A stretch of 64,000 bases of DNA, from the NCBI GenBank assembly GCA_028279885.1, contig JANQMX010000064.1:62001-126000 (forward strand). The letters run 5' to 3'. Source of the stretch: Rhodovibrionaceae bacterium. Its GTDB lineage: Bacteria; Pseudomonadota; Alphaproteobacteria; Kiloniellales; DSM-21159. The translations under genes and the position numbers were made by a program. A model generated the notes under the pieces. It saw only the letters and a list, made by a program, of their open reading frames with translations. It ran no database searches and was not told the origin of the DNA. Shown one piece after another: positions 51,199 through 60,337 of this stretch (within the stretch, counting starts at the first letter, position 1; each line of letters opens with the position of its first letter).

Positions 51199-51971
51199 CT
51201 GAGACGCCGCTTCTCCAGGCGACCGCGCTGACGCGGATGTACGGCAAGCGGGTCGGTTGCCGCGACGTTTCCTTCGATCTTTGGCCCGGCGAGGTCCTCG
51301 GTGTCGTCGGCGAGTCCGGCTCCGGCAAGACCACTTTACTGAACTGCCTTTCGGCGCAGCTCGAGCCGAGCGGCGGTGAGATCCTCTATACGCGACGAGA
51401 TGGGCGTCAGGTCGACATCTTTGCCCTCTCGGAAGGCGAGCGGCGCCTGCTGCTGCGCACGGAATGGGGCCTGGTGCGGCAAAATCCGCGCGACGGGCTG
51501 CGCATGGCGGTGTCGGCCGGCGCCAACGTCGGCGAGCGGCTGATGGCAGTGGGCGCGCGCCACTATGGGGATATTCGTGGCCAGGCGCGGCACTGGCTGA
51601 CCGAGCTGGAGATCGACGCGGAGCGCATCGACGACCTGCCGCGCAACTTCTCCGGCGGCATGCAGCAGCGCCTGCAGATCGCGCGCAACTTGGTGACTTC
51701 GCCGCGGCTGGTTTTCATGGATGAGCCGACCGGCGGGCTGGACGTTTCGGTCCAGGCGCGCCTGCTCGATCTCATTCGCCGTCTGACGCGCGACCTCGGC
51801 CTGGCCTGCATCATCGTGACCCACGACCTGGGCGTGGTGCGCATGCTGTCGCACCGTCTTTTGGTCATGCGCGGCGGCGAGGTCGTCGAGGCGGGTCTGA
51901 CCGATCAGGTGCTCGACGACCCTCAGCATCCCTACAGCCAGATGCTGGTTTCCTCCATTCTGCCGGTATGA
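51195..51971 (+). CDS. phnK: C–P lyase-associated ABC protein PhnK
   Basis: ABC-type ATPase that binds the PhnGHIJ core and is thought to drive its opening, not transport. The 258-residue protein has Walker A GESGSGKTT (about residues 40–48), Q-loop LVRQNPRDGLRM, signature FSGGMQQRLQIARNL, Walker B LVFMDEPTGGLD and switch IVTHDLG. The LVRQNPRDGLRM block is characteristic of PhnK rather than peptide ATPases. The start overlaps phnJ, the stop overlaps phnL (ATGA). Confidence 0.94.
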   Translation: MTETPLLQATALTRMYGKRVGCRDVSFDLWPGEVLGVVGESGSGKTTLLNCLSAQLEPSGGEILYTRRDGRQVDIFALSEGERRLLLRTEWGLVRQNPRDGLRMAVSAGANVGERLMAVGARHYGDIRGQARHWLTELEIDAERIDDLPRNFSGGMQQRLQIARNLVTSPRLVFMDEPTGGLDVSVQARLLDLIRRLTRDLGLACIIVTHDLGVVRMLSHRLLVMRGGEVVEAGLTDQVLDDPQHPYSQMLVSSILPV

Positions 51972-52687
51972 GCGCAATGACGGAACAAACGGACCCCATG
52001 ATCGCTATTCAGGGGCTTCACAAGACCTTCACCTTACATACACAGAACGGGGCGACGATTTCTGCTTTACAATCCCTCGACTTAACGGTGTCCGGAGGGG
52101 AATGCGTCGTCGTGCGCGGCGCATCGGGGGCAGGGAAGTCCTCTCTTTTGCGATGCGTGTACGGCAACTATCGCGCCGGAGGTGGTGCGATATGGGTCCG
52201 TCACCAAGGAGCGATGGTGGACGTGGCAAAGGCGGAGCCGCGGACGATTCTGGACATGCGGCGTACGACCATGGGGTTCGTCAGTCAGTTTCTGCGCGTA
52301 ATCCCGCGTATTCCGACCTTGGATCTCGTCATGGAGCCGCTGTTGACGGCGGGCCGAAGCGCCGAAGAGGCGAGAGAACAGGCGGGAACCATCCTGACGC
52401 ATCTCAACCTGCCGCAGCGCCTATGGTCCTTGGCGCCGGCCACGTTTTCCGGGGGGGAGCAACAGAGAGTTAACATAGCTCGCGCCATGGTATGGGATTA
52501 TCCTGTGCTGCTCCTTGACGAGCCCACGGCATCCCTGGATAGGGAAAACCGCGCTGCCGTTGTCGAGCTTATCCTGGCTGCGCGGTCCAGGGGCGCAGCC
52601 ATTCTCGGCGTCTTCCACGATCGCGAAGCGGGAGACGCGGTGGCAACAGACACGATTGAACTGAGAGCGAACCGGTTGGCCGCATGA
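51968..52687 (+). CDS. phnL: C–P lyase-associated ABC protein PhnL
   Basis: Second ABC-type protein of the pathway, needed with PhnGHI for the nucleosidase step. The 239-residue protein has Walker A GASGAGKSS (about 51–59), Q-loop FVSQFLRVIPRIP, signature FSGGEQQRVNIAR, Walker B VLLLDEPTASLD and switch VFHDRE. Its codon use differs from its neighbours: three TTA Leu codons (52034, 52067, 52082) and rare AGA, AGG and ATA codons. It overlaps phnK and phnM by 4 bases. Confidence 0.94.
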   Translation: MSAMTEQTDPMIAIQGLHKTFTLHTQNGATISALQSLDLTVSGGECVVVRGASGAGKSSLLRCVYGNYRAGGGAIWVRHQGAMVDVAKAEPRTILDMRRTTMGFVSQFLRVIPRIPTLDLVMEPLLTAGRSAEEAREQAGTILTHLNLPQRLWSLAPATFSGGEQQRVNIARAMVWDYPVLLLDEPTASLDRENRAAVVELILAARSRGAAILGVFHDREAGDAVATDTIELRANRLAA

Positions 52688-53844
52688 TTCCAGAGCGCGT
52701 TTCCTATCCCGAGATCAACATTTCCAACGCCACCCTGGTCTTGAAGGACCAGGTGGTTCGCGGCTCTCTGTCCATTCGGGACGGCTGGATTGCGGCGATC
52801 GACGGGGGTTCTCTCTCCCGCGCGCCGCATCACGATATGCAGGGCGACTACCTCCTGCCTGGCCTCGTCGAGTTGCACACCGACAACCTGGAAGGTCACC
52901 TGGTGCCGCGGCCGAAGGTGGCCTGGCCGCCCCTACCTGCGGTGCAGGCCCACGACGCCGAGATCACCGCGGCCGGTATCACCACGGTGTTCGACTCGCT
53001 GCGGGTCGGCGATGAGCCAGGCGACGACCACTGCAAGCGCCTGCTGCGCGCAAGCCTTGAAGGTATCGAAGCGGCAGAGCGGGCCGGCGCCCTTAGGGCC
53101 GATCACCACATTCACCTGCGCTGCGAAGTCGGCTGCCAGGACGTGGTGGAGGACTTCGCGGCTGTGGTGGACAATCCGCGCATTGGCCTGATCTCGCTGA
53201 TGGATCATACGCCCGGCCAGCGGCAGTTCGCCAATCTCGACGCCTACCGCACCTACTACCAAGGCAAGATGAAGATGAGCGATGAGGAGATCGAACGCTT
53301 CATCGAACGGAAGATTGCTGAGAATACCCCGCGGGTCGAAGTGAACCGCCGCCAGGTCGCGGAGCTGGCACGTGAAAAAAGCCTCATCCTGGCCAGTCAC
53401 GATGACGCCACTCAGGCGCATATCGAAGAGGCTATCGAGTTCGGCGTCACGCTAGCGGAGTTTCCGACGACGGTCGAAGCTGCTGAGGCCGCCCATCGCT
53501 TCGGCCTCTCCAACCTGGCCGGGGCACCGAATCTTGTGCGCGGCAAGTCGCACTCGGGCAACGTGGCGGCGCGGGATTTGGCCGCGCGCGGCTTGCTGCA
53601 CGGCATTGCCTCCGACTATGTGCCGAGCTCTTCCTTGCTGGGCGTGCTCAAGCTGCATGACGACGAAGGTTGGGGCTTGCCGGAAGCTGTCGCCACGGCG
53701 AGCTCGGCGCCGGCCCGCATGGTGGGCCTGGATGACCGGGGCGAGATTGCGCCTGGCCAGCGCGCCGATCTGGTGCAGATCAGCCGCCATGGTAGCGGTG
53801 TGGCTGTGCGCTCCGTCTGGCGCCTCGGCGAGCGCGTTCTCTGA
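52684..53844 (+). CDS. phnM: Triphosphonate diphosphohydrolase PhnM
   Basis: Amidohydrolase-superfamily enzyme that removes pyrophosphate from ribose-1-phosphonate-5-triphosphate. The 386-residue protein has the metal motif LLPGLVELHTDNLEGHLVPR (about 55–74), the PhnM mark VAWPPLPAVQAHDAEITAAG, ISLMDHTPGQRQF, LASHDDATQAHI and GIASDYVPSSSLLGV. Metal-binding His and Asp are in place. The start overlaps phnL; the next gene follows after 12 bases. Confidence 0.95.
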   Translation: MIPERVSYPEINISNATLVLKDQVVRGSLSIRDGWIAAIDGGSLSRAPHHDMQGDYLLPGLVELHTDNLEGHLVPRPKVAWPPLPAVQAHDAEITAAGITTVFDSLRVGDEPGDDHCKRLLRASLEGIEAAERAGALRADHHIHLRCEVGCQDVVEDFAAVVDNPRIGLISLMDHTPGQRQFANLDAYRTYYQGKMKMSDEEIERFIERKIAENTPRVEVNRRQVAELAREKSLILASHDDATQAHIEEAIEFGVTLAEFPTTVEAAEAAHRFGLSNLAGAPNLVRGKSHSGNVAARDLAARGLLHGIASDYVPSSSLLGVLKLHDDEGWGLPEAVATASSAPARMVGLDDRGEIAPGQRADLVQISRHGSGVAVRSVWRLGERVL

Positions 53845-53856
53845 CGGCGGCAGCGG

Positions 53857-54525
53857 ATGGCTGCCGTGTCCCAGAAAACAGAGGCCGTGGCCCGCGCCGC
53901 TGTTTACTTCACCCCTGCTGAAAGCAGTCTGCTTGCCGAGCGGGCCCGCAGCTGGTTCGAGGACCGCGCCACGCAAGAGATTACCGGCTCGCCGCGGCAC
54001 TACGGCTTTCATGCCACCCTGAAAGCGCCCTTCCGCCTGGCAGAGGGGGAGGCTATTGAGCGCCTGCTCAATGCGGTCGAGCGCTTCGCGGCCGCCCGTC
54101 GCTGGGTCGAGGGGCCGCTCTTGCGCGTCGGTGCGTTGGGCGAGTTTCTCGCCCTCGTCCCTTTTGCTCCCGACCCTCGTCTGGACGCGCTTGCCGCCGA
54201 TTGCGTTCAGGCCTTCGAACCCTTTCGCGCACCCCTGTCGGCGGCCGAGCTCGCCCGCCGTCGGGCGGCCGGGCTCAGCCCGCAGCAAGACCGCTATCTG
54301 CAGGAATGGGGCTATCCCTATGTCATGGAAGAGTTTCGCTTCCACATGACCTTGACCGAGCGCTTGGCGACGCTCGAGCGGGCGCACTGGAAAGCCGTGC
54401 TGGAGGCCCATTTTGCACCGCTAGCCGACCAGCCTTTGGTGCTGGATGGTCTCTCCGTCTTTGTTCAAGACAGTCTCGACAGCCCCTTTCGGCACTTGGC
54501 GCGCTACCCCTTCGAGGCCCGCTAG
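53857..54525 (+). CDS. DUF1045 protein, 2H phosphoesterase of phosphonate operons
   Basis: A 222-residue member of the 2H phosphoesterase superfamily (mlr3352-like), often found at the end of phn operons. The two catalytic HxT/S motifs are visible: HYGFHATLKAPFRL (about residue 52) and FRFHMTLTERLATL (about residue 156). The fold hydrolyses cyclic phosphodiesters, which fits a role on the 5-phosphoribosyl-1,2-cyclic phosphate made by PhnJ. No phnP gene (metallo-β-lactamase type) is present in the window, so this protein may replace PhnP; that is inference. It starts 12 bases after phnM. Confidence 0.85.
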   Translation: MAAVSQKTEAVARAAVYFTPAESSLLAERARSWFEDRATQEITGSPRHYGFHATLKAPFRLAEGEAIERLLNAVERFAAARRWVEGPLLRVGALGEFLALVPFAPDPRLDALAADCVQAFEPFRAPLSAAELARRRAAGLSPQQDRYLQEWGYPYVMEEFRFHMTLTERLATLERAHWKAVLEAHFAPLADQPLVLDGLSVFVQDSLDSPFRHLARYPFEAR

Positions 54526-54651
54526 CACAATCCAATAGGACAACTGCCGGGTGCGGCCGGATTTCCCTTGCCAAGCGGGGGCTTCGGCTTTCCGATCCCC
54601 GGACCCTGTCGGCGATCAGCCGGCGGACGACATGGGTGTAAGAGGACAGGA

Positions 54652-57600
54652 ATGATATTCGAGCAAGATTGGCCGGTTGCGAGCCCGCTTCGTGCGGCGC
54701 TCCGCGCCGATACCCGCGCCGACGAGACCGAGGTGGTCCGGCGCTTGGCCGATGAAGCGGCTTTCACCAGCGAGCAGCGGGACCGGATTTCCGAGCACGC
54801 CCGCCGCTTCGTCACGGCGGTCCGCGACACCCGGGTCGGGCAGGGCGGCATTGATGCCTTCCTGCACGAGTACGAGCTCTCCTCCAAAGAAGGCGTCGTG
54901 CTCATGTGCCTGGCCGAAGCCATGCTGCGGGTTCCCGACGCCTACACCGTGGACAAACTCATTCGCGATAAGATCGGCACGGCGGAGTGGGAGCGGCATC
55001 TGGGCAAGAGCGAATCGCTCTTCGTCAATGCCTCGACCTGGGCGCTGATGCTGACCGGGCGCGTCGTGCGGCTCGACGAGGGCGACCGGCGCGACCTCAC
55101 CGGCACCCTTGGACGTTTGGTGCACCGTAGCGGCGAGCCCGTTATCCGCAACGCGATCAACCAGGCGATGCGCATCCTCGGGCGCCAGTTCGTCATGGGC
55201 CGCAGCATAGAGGAAGCGCTGAAGCGTGCCGAAGCGGACGAGGCGCGCGGTTACAGCTATTCCTACGACATGCTGGGTGAGGCGGCGCGCACCATGGCCG
55301 ACGCCGATCGCTACTACCAAGCCTACCGCGAGGCCATCGAGGCCATTGGCAAGCGCGCGAAAAAGGATGTCGACGCCAACCTCAACCCCGGCATTTCGGT
55401 GAAGCTCTCGGCGTTGCATCCCCGCTACGAGTTTGCCCAACGGCGGCGCAGCCTCGACGAGATCGTGCCCAAGCTGGCGGAGCTTGCCGCGCTCGCCAAA
55501 GCCAACAACATCGGCCTCTGTGTCGATGCGGAGGAAAGCGAGCGTCTGGACCTGTCGCTGGAGATCATCGAGGCCGTCTCCGCCATCGAGCAGCTGGCCG
55601 GCTGGCAAGGCTACGGGCTGGCCGTACAAGCCTATCAGAAGCGCGCCTCGCGGCTGATCGACTGGCTCGCCGACATGGCCGAGCGGCACGGGCGCCGGCT
55701 CAACGTTCGCCTCGTGAAGGGCGCCTACTGGGACAGCGAGATCAAGCACGCGCAAGAGCTTGGCCTGCCCGGCTACCCGGTCTTCTCGCGCAAGGTCTCG
55801 ACCGATGTTTCCTATCTCGCCTGCGCGCGCAAGCTGCTGGCGCAGCCGGAGCGCTTCTATCCGCAGTTCGCCACGCATAACGCCCACAGCCTGGCGGCGG
55901 TGCTGGAACTGGCGGGCAACCGGCCGCGTGAGACCTTCGAGTTTCAGCGTCTGCACGGCATGGGCCAGGCGCTCTACGAGGAGGTGGTCGGCGAGGAGAA
56001 ACTCGGCGTGCCCTGCCGCATCTACGCGCCGGTCGGCCGTCACGACGATCTCTTGGCTTACCTGGTGCGGCGCCTTCTGGAGAACGGCGCCAACACCTCC
56101 TTCGTCAACCGCATTCAGGACGATCACTTGCCAGTCGATGAGATTATCGCCGACCCGGTGGCCCAGATCGCGCGGTTGGACAGCATTCCTCATCCGCTCA
56201 TTCCGGTGCCCCGCGATCTCTACGGCGAAGAGCGGGCCAATTCGGCCGGCTTCGACCTGGCAGCACCCGACGTTCTCGAGCCCTTGGCGAAGGACATGGA
56301 GGCTGCGGCGCGGCAACCCTGGCAAGGCGGGGCGCTGATCGGCGGTCGTCTTGCCGGCAGCAAGACCGTCCAGCTGCGCAATCCGGCAGACCGGCGCGAG
56401 GTCGTCGGCCAGGTCGGCGAAGCGAGCCCGGAAGACGCCGAGCGGGCGTTGTCCCGCGCTCTACGCGCCTTCCCGGATTGGTCGCGCAGTGCGGCGGATC
56501 AGCGCGCCAGCGCCCTGGAACGGGCCGCCGACCTGATGGAGGCGCGCTCCGCCGAGCTGATGGCGCTTTGCGTCAAGGAGGCCGGCAAGACCTTGAACGA
56601 CGCCATCGCCGAGGTGCGGGAGGCGGTGGACTTCCTGCGCTACTACGCGGTCCGTGCGCGCAAGGACTTCTCGGAGCCAGAAAGCCTGCCGGGACCGACG
56701 GGCGAGCGTGACGAGATCTCGCTGCACGGGCGCGGTGTCTTCCTCTGCATCAGCCCCTGGAACTTCCCGCTGGCCATCTTCACCGGGCAGGTGTCGGCTG
56801 CCTTGGCCGCCGGCAACTGCGTGCTGGCGAAACCCGCCGAACAGACGCCCCTGATTGCCACCTTGGCCGTCCGGCTGCTGCACCAGGGTGGGGTGCCGGA
56901 AGACGTGCTGCACCTCTTGCCCGGCGACGGAGCGAGCATCGGCGGACGGCTGGTCGCCGACCCCCGGATTGCCGGTGTGGCTTTCACCGGCTCCACCGAG
57001 ACGGCCCGGGTCATTCATCGAGGGCTGGCGGAGCGCGACGGCCCCATTGTCCCCTTGATCGCCGAAACCGGCGGGCAGAACGCCATGATCGTCGACTCTA
57101 CGGCGCTGCCCGAGCAGGTGGTGCGGGACACCATCGACTCGGCTTTCCGCTCGGCCGGCCAGCGCTGCTCGGCACTGCGCGTGCTCTACCTGCAGCAGGA
57201 GGTGGCGGACAAAACCCTGACCATGCTCAAGGGCGCCCTCGCCGAGCTCAAGGTCGGCGACCCGGCCTGGCTGAAGACCGATGTCGGGCCTGTGATCGAC
57301 GAAGAGGCGCGCGACATGCTGCTCGGGCATGCCAAGCGCATGCAGAACGAAGGGGCGCTGCTGGCCAGCGCCAACCTCGGTGACGACTGCGAACAGGGCA
57401 CCTTCGTCGCGCCTTCGGTCTTCGAGATCGACAGCCTGAGCCGCCTGCAACGGGAAGTCTTCGGCCCGATGCTGCACGTGATTCGCTACCAGGCGGATAA
57501 GCTGGACAACGTCATCGAAGCGATCAACGGCACCGGCTATGGCCTGACCCTCGGCGTGCACAGCCGCATCGATTCGACCGTCGACTACGTGCGTCAGCGG

Positions 57601-57816
57601 GCGCACGTCGGCAACATGTACGTCAACCGCAACATCATCGGCGCGGTGGTCGGCGTGCAGCCCTTCGGCGGCGAGGGCCTGTCAGGTACAGGCCCCAAGG
57701 CCGGCGGCCCGCGCTACCTGCACCGTTTCGCCACCGAGCGCGTGATCTCCATCGACACCACGGCGGCCGGCGGCAACGCCTCCCTCATGTCGATGGAGGA
57801 GGCATTGCCGGTTTAG
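54652..57816 (+). CDS. putA: Bifunctional proline dehydrogenase / L-glutamate γ-semialdehyde dehydrogenase PutA
   Basis: Oxidises proline to glutamate in two steps. The 1054-residue protein lacks the N-terminal ribbon-helix-helix DNA-binding domain of E. coli PutA (about 1320 residues), so it is the minimal type A form and does not repress its own gene. The FAD proline dehydrogenase barrel spans about residues 150–470 (SVKLSALHPRYEF, RLVKGAYWDSEIK, FATHNAHSLAAVLELA). The aldehyde dehydrogenase domain follows at about 530–1000 with PWNFPLAIFTGQ, FTGSTETARVI, the general-base Glu in AETGGQN and the nucleophile in SAGQRCSALR. ATG 54652, after AAGAGGACAGG, is the start. Confidence 0.96.
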   Translation: MIFEQDWPVASPLRAALRADTRADETEVVRRLADEAAFTSEQRDRISEHARRFVTAVRDTRVGQGGIDAFLHEYELSSKEGVVLMCLAEAMLRVPDAYTVDKLIRDKIGTAEWERHLGKSESLFVNASTWALMLTGRVVRLDEGDRRDLTGTLGRLVHRSGEPVIRNAINQAMRILGRQFVMGRSIEEALKRAEADEARGYSYSYDMLGEAARTMADADRYYQAYREAIEAIGKRAKKDVDANLNPGISVKLSALHPRYEFAQRRRSLDEIVPKLAELAALAKANNIGLCVDAEESERLDLSLEIIEAVSAIEQLAGWQGYGLAVQAYQKRASRLIDWLADMAERHGRRLNVRLVKGAYWDSEIKHAQELGLPGYPVFSRKVSTDVSYLACARKLLAQPERFYPQFATHNAHSLAAVLELAGNRPRETFEFQRLHGMGQALYEEVVGEEKLGVPCRIYAPVGRHDDLLAYLVRRLLENGANTSFVNRIQDDHLPVDEIIADPVAQIARLDSIPHPLIPVPRDLYGEERANSAGFDLAAPDVLEPLAKDMEAAARQPWQGGALIGGRLAGSKTVQLRNPADRREVVGQVGEASPEDAERALSRALRAFPDWSRSAADQRASALERAADLMEARSAELMALCVKEAGKTLNDAIAEVREAVDFLRYYAVRARKDFSEPESLPGPTGERDEISLHGRGVFLCISPWNFPLAIFTGQVSAALAAGNCVLAKPAEQTPLIATLAVRLLHQGGVPEDVLHLLPGDGASIGGRLVADPRIAGVAFTGSTETARVIHRGLAERDGPIVPLIAETGGQNAMIVDSTALPEQVVRDTIDSAFRSAGQRCSALRVLYLQQEVADKTLTMLKGALAELKVGDPAWLKTDVGPVIDEEARDMLLGHAKRMQNEGALLASANLGDDCEQGTFVAPSVFEIDSLSRLQREVFGPMLHVIRYQADKLDNVIEAINGTGYGLTLGVHSRIDSTVDYVRQRAHVGNMYVNRNIIGAVVGVQPFGGEGLSGTGPKAGGPRYLHRFATERVISIDTTAAGGNASLMSMEEALPV

Positions 57817-57824
57817 CAGCGGCC

Positions 57825-58886
57825 TTACTGCGCAGCGGCGGAAAGCGGCGGGGCAAGCCTGTCTTCAGCCACCCGGTCGGCAGCCAGCGAGGTGGCGACG
57901 CCGTCTTGCTCGGCCCGCTCGAAGATCGCCAGCAGCGTTTCGTGAATCCGGTCCACGTGCTGCATGGCGAGGGCTTCGTCATAGGCTGGGCCGCCCGGGC
58001 GGGTCTCGTGGGCGATGACGATCACACCGCCCGCGTTGATGGCGTAGTCCGGTGCATAGAGGATGCCGGCCTGGCGCAGCGCCTCGCCGTGGCGTTCCTC
58101 GGCGAGCTGGTTGTTCGCCGAGCCGGCGACGATGCTGGCTTTCAGGCGTGGAATGGTCTCGTCGTGGATGGTGGCGCCCAGCGCACAGGGCGCATAGACG
58201 TCGACCTCCTGGTCGTAGATCGCCTCGGGCGCGACGGCCTCCGCACCGAATTCCTGGACGCAGCGCGCGATCGCCTCCTGATTGATGTCGGTGACGACCA
58301 GCTTGGCGCCCGCAGCATGCAGCAGCCGGCATAGGTGGTAGCCGACGCTGCCCAGGCCCTGCACCGCGACGCGCAGACCGGTGAGATCGTCGCGGCCCAG
58401 CTTGGCCTTGACCGCGGCCTTCAGGCCCATAAAGACGCCGCGCGCCGTCGCCGGCGAAGGATCACCGAAACCGCCGGCACGGGTGCCCGCCACATGCGGT
58501 GAGACTTCCGCCATGACCTCGACGTTCTCGACGCTGATGCCGACGTCCTCGGCAACACGGTACTGGCCGCCTAGGCTGTCGACCAGCCGGCCCATGGCGC
58601 GGAAGAGCGCCGGCGACTTGATGTCGGGTGTGCCGAGAATGACGGATTTGCCGCCGCCGAAAGGCAGGTTGGCGAGGGCGGACTTGTAGCTCATCCCACG
58701 AGAGAGCCGCAGCACGTCCGTGAGGGCATCTTCGTCGCGTGCGTAGTTCCAGAGGCGGCAGCCGCCGACGGCCGGGCCGCGGGTGGTATCGTGGATGGCG
58801 ATGATTGCCTTGAGACCGGTGACGTGGTCGTGGCCGAACAGGACTTTCTCGTGGTCGTCGAATTCCGGATGATCAAAGAGCCACAT
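57825..58886 (-). CDS. Leu/Glu/Phe/Val-type amino-acid dehydrogenase
   Basis: NAD-linked oxidative deamination of a branched-chain or aromatic amino acid, reversible. The 353-residue protein has the catalytic-Lys block SYKSALANLPFGGGKSVILG (about residues 67–86), AEDVGISVENVEVMAE, GFGDPSPATARGVFMGLKAA and the Rossmann loop VQGLGSVGYHLCRLL (about 178–192). The length and the GGCRLWNY and PFGGGKSVI motifs favour leucine dehydrogenase over glutamate dehydrogenase. ATG 58886 gives the usual MWLFDHPEFDDHEKV start; a longer start adds non-conserved residues. It is convergent with putA, 8 bases apart. Confidence 0.9.
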   Translation of the reverse strand: MWLFDHPEFDDHEKVLFGHDHVTGLKAIIAIHDTTRGPAVGGCRLWNYARDEDALTDVLRLSRGMSYKSALANLPFGGGKSVILGTPDIKSPALFRAMGRLVDSLGGQYRVAEDVGISVENVEVMAEVSPHVAGTRAGGFGDPSPATARGVFMGLKAAVKAKLGRDDLTGLRVAVQGLGSVGYHLCRLLHAAGAKLVVTDINQEAIARCVQEFGAEAVAPEAIYDQEVDVYAPCALGATIHDETIPRLKASIVAGSANNQLAEERHGEALRQAGILYAPDYAINAGGVIVIAHETRPGGPAYDEALAMQHVDRIHETLLAIFERAEQDGVATSLAADRVAEDRLAPPLSAAAQ

Positions 58887-59073
58887 CGGTCGTTTCCTCA
58901 CGCAGTATTCGGTCTCAATAGTATGAGGATCGCCTGACTCTGTTAGGTATTCAATTAAAACCACCGGCATGTGATCAGAAAGACGGAAATAGTCGCCAAG
59001 TCCGGCGACAATCGACAGGAAGTTGCCGCCGCGGCCGACCGATGGTCAGGATCTTAGTTTACCAAATGAGGCG

Positions 59074-60267
59074 CTAAGCGATGCGCCCGGCGGCTTCCAG
59101 GTCGCCGGCGATGCAGGCCTGCATCAGAGGCGTCAGGTTTCCGGGGGTGAGCGGTGTCGGGTTGCTGCCCGCTGTCGGATCCTCGGCCGCCATGGCGGCC
59201 AGCTCTTCCGTGCGGGAGGTTTCGACGCCGAGGCTGGCGAGGTCGTTGTCGATGGCGAGGACCTCCCTCAATGCCAGGACCCAGGCCATGAAGCTCTCGA
59301 AGCTCGGATCCGGAAGGCCAAGCCAGGCGGCCAGCCGGGTAATCTTCGCTTCGATGACCGGGCGGTTGAAGGCCAGGACGTAAGGCATCACCACGGCGTT
59401 GGTCAGGCCATGGTGGGTGTCGTAAACGGCGCCGACCGGGTGGGAGAGGGCGTGAATGGCGCCGAGTCCCTTCTGGAAAGCGGTGGCCCCCATGGAGGCG
59501 GCGGCCAGCATGCAGCCGCGGGCATAGACGTCGTCGCCGTTTTGGGTCGCCACCGGCAGCCAGTCCTTGACCAGACGCATGCCCTCCACGGCGATGCCTT
59601 CGCACATGGGGTGAAAGCCGGGGGCGCAGTAGGCCTCCAGGCAGTGGGCCAGGGCATCCATGCCGGTGGCGGCGGTGATGTGCGGCGGCAGGCCGACAGT
59701 CAGCTCCGGGTCGGAGACGACGATGGCCGGCAGCATGTTGGGGTGGAAGATGATCTTCTTGGTGTGGTCGCGCTCGTCCAAGATCACGCCGGCGCGGCCG
59801 ACCTCGGAGCCGGTGCCGGCTGTGGTCGGCACGGCGATGATCTTGGGTATGTCCGGGTTGGCTGCCTTCCAGTCGTCACCTCGGTCTTCGAAGTCCCAGA
59901 TCGGCCGTTCCTGAACGGCAGCGAAGGCGATCACTTTGCCGGCGTCGAGCGCGCTGCCGCCGCCGAAGGCAATGACACCATCGTGCCCCCCCTCTTTGTA
60001 GGCGGCGACTCCGTCTTCCACGTTCTGCCCCACCGGGTTGCCCTTCACGGCACTGAACAGGCCGGTGGGGACGCCGGCTTCCCCGTTCCGCGAGACGACG
60101 TCCTGCACCATGGGAAGCGCAGCCAGCCCGGGGTCGGTGACCAGCAGTGGGCGTTGCATGCCGAGGCTCTGACAGGCGCGCGGCAGGCCGGCGATGGCGC
60201 CCGCCCCAAAGCGAACCTGGGTGGGGAAGCTCCAGAGGGATTTCAGGCTGCTCGGGTCCTTGGTCAT
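59074..60267 (-). CDS. Iron-containing alcohol dehydrogenase
   Basis: NAD(P)-linked oxidoreductase of the group III (iron-activated) family; substrate is not predictable. The 397-residue protein has the nucleotide loop FGGGSALDAGKVIAF (about residues 100–114), PTTAGTGSEVGRAGVI, and the metal site formed by Asp in VVSDPEL and His in GMDALAHCLEAY, GLGAIHALSHPVGA and YDTHHGLTN. All four ligands are present. The gene follows the iron permease by 70 bases on the minus strand, which may mean a shared transcript. Confidence 0.92.
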   Translation of the reverse strand: MTKDPSSLKSLWSFPTQVRFGAGAIAGLPRACQSLGMQRPLLVTDPGLAALPMVQDVVSRNGEAGVPTGLFSAVKGNPVGQNVEDGVAAYKEGGHDGVIAFGGGSALDAGKVIAFAAVQERPIWDFEDRGDDWKAANPDIPKIIAVPTTAGTGSEVGRAGVILDERDHTKKIIFHPNMLPAIVVSDPELTVGLPPHITAATGMDALAHCLEAYCAPGFHPMCEGIAVEGMRLVKDWLPVATQNGDDVYARGCMLAAASMGATAFQKGLGAIHALSHPVGAVYDTHHGLTNAVVMPYVLAFNRPVIEAKITRLAAWLGLPDPSFESFMAWVLALREVLAIDNDLASLGVETSRTEELAAMAAEDPTAGSNPTPLTPGNLTPLMQACIAGDLEAAGRIA

Positions 60268-60337
60268 GGGCGTCGCTTTCTTCTCTCGATTGTTGTTGCT
60301 TGGTCTTGCTGGAAGCCTTGGTGGCTCCCCTTGGTTT

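Noticed and set aside
54616-56325. 569-residue minus-strand open frame inside putA
   Set aside because: putA on the plus strand has complete proline dehydrogenase motifs; this is a shadow frame.
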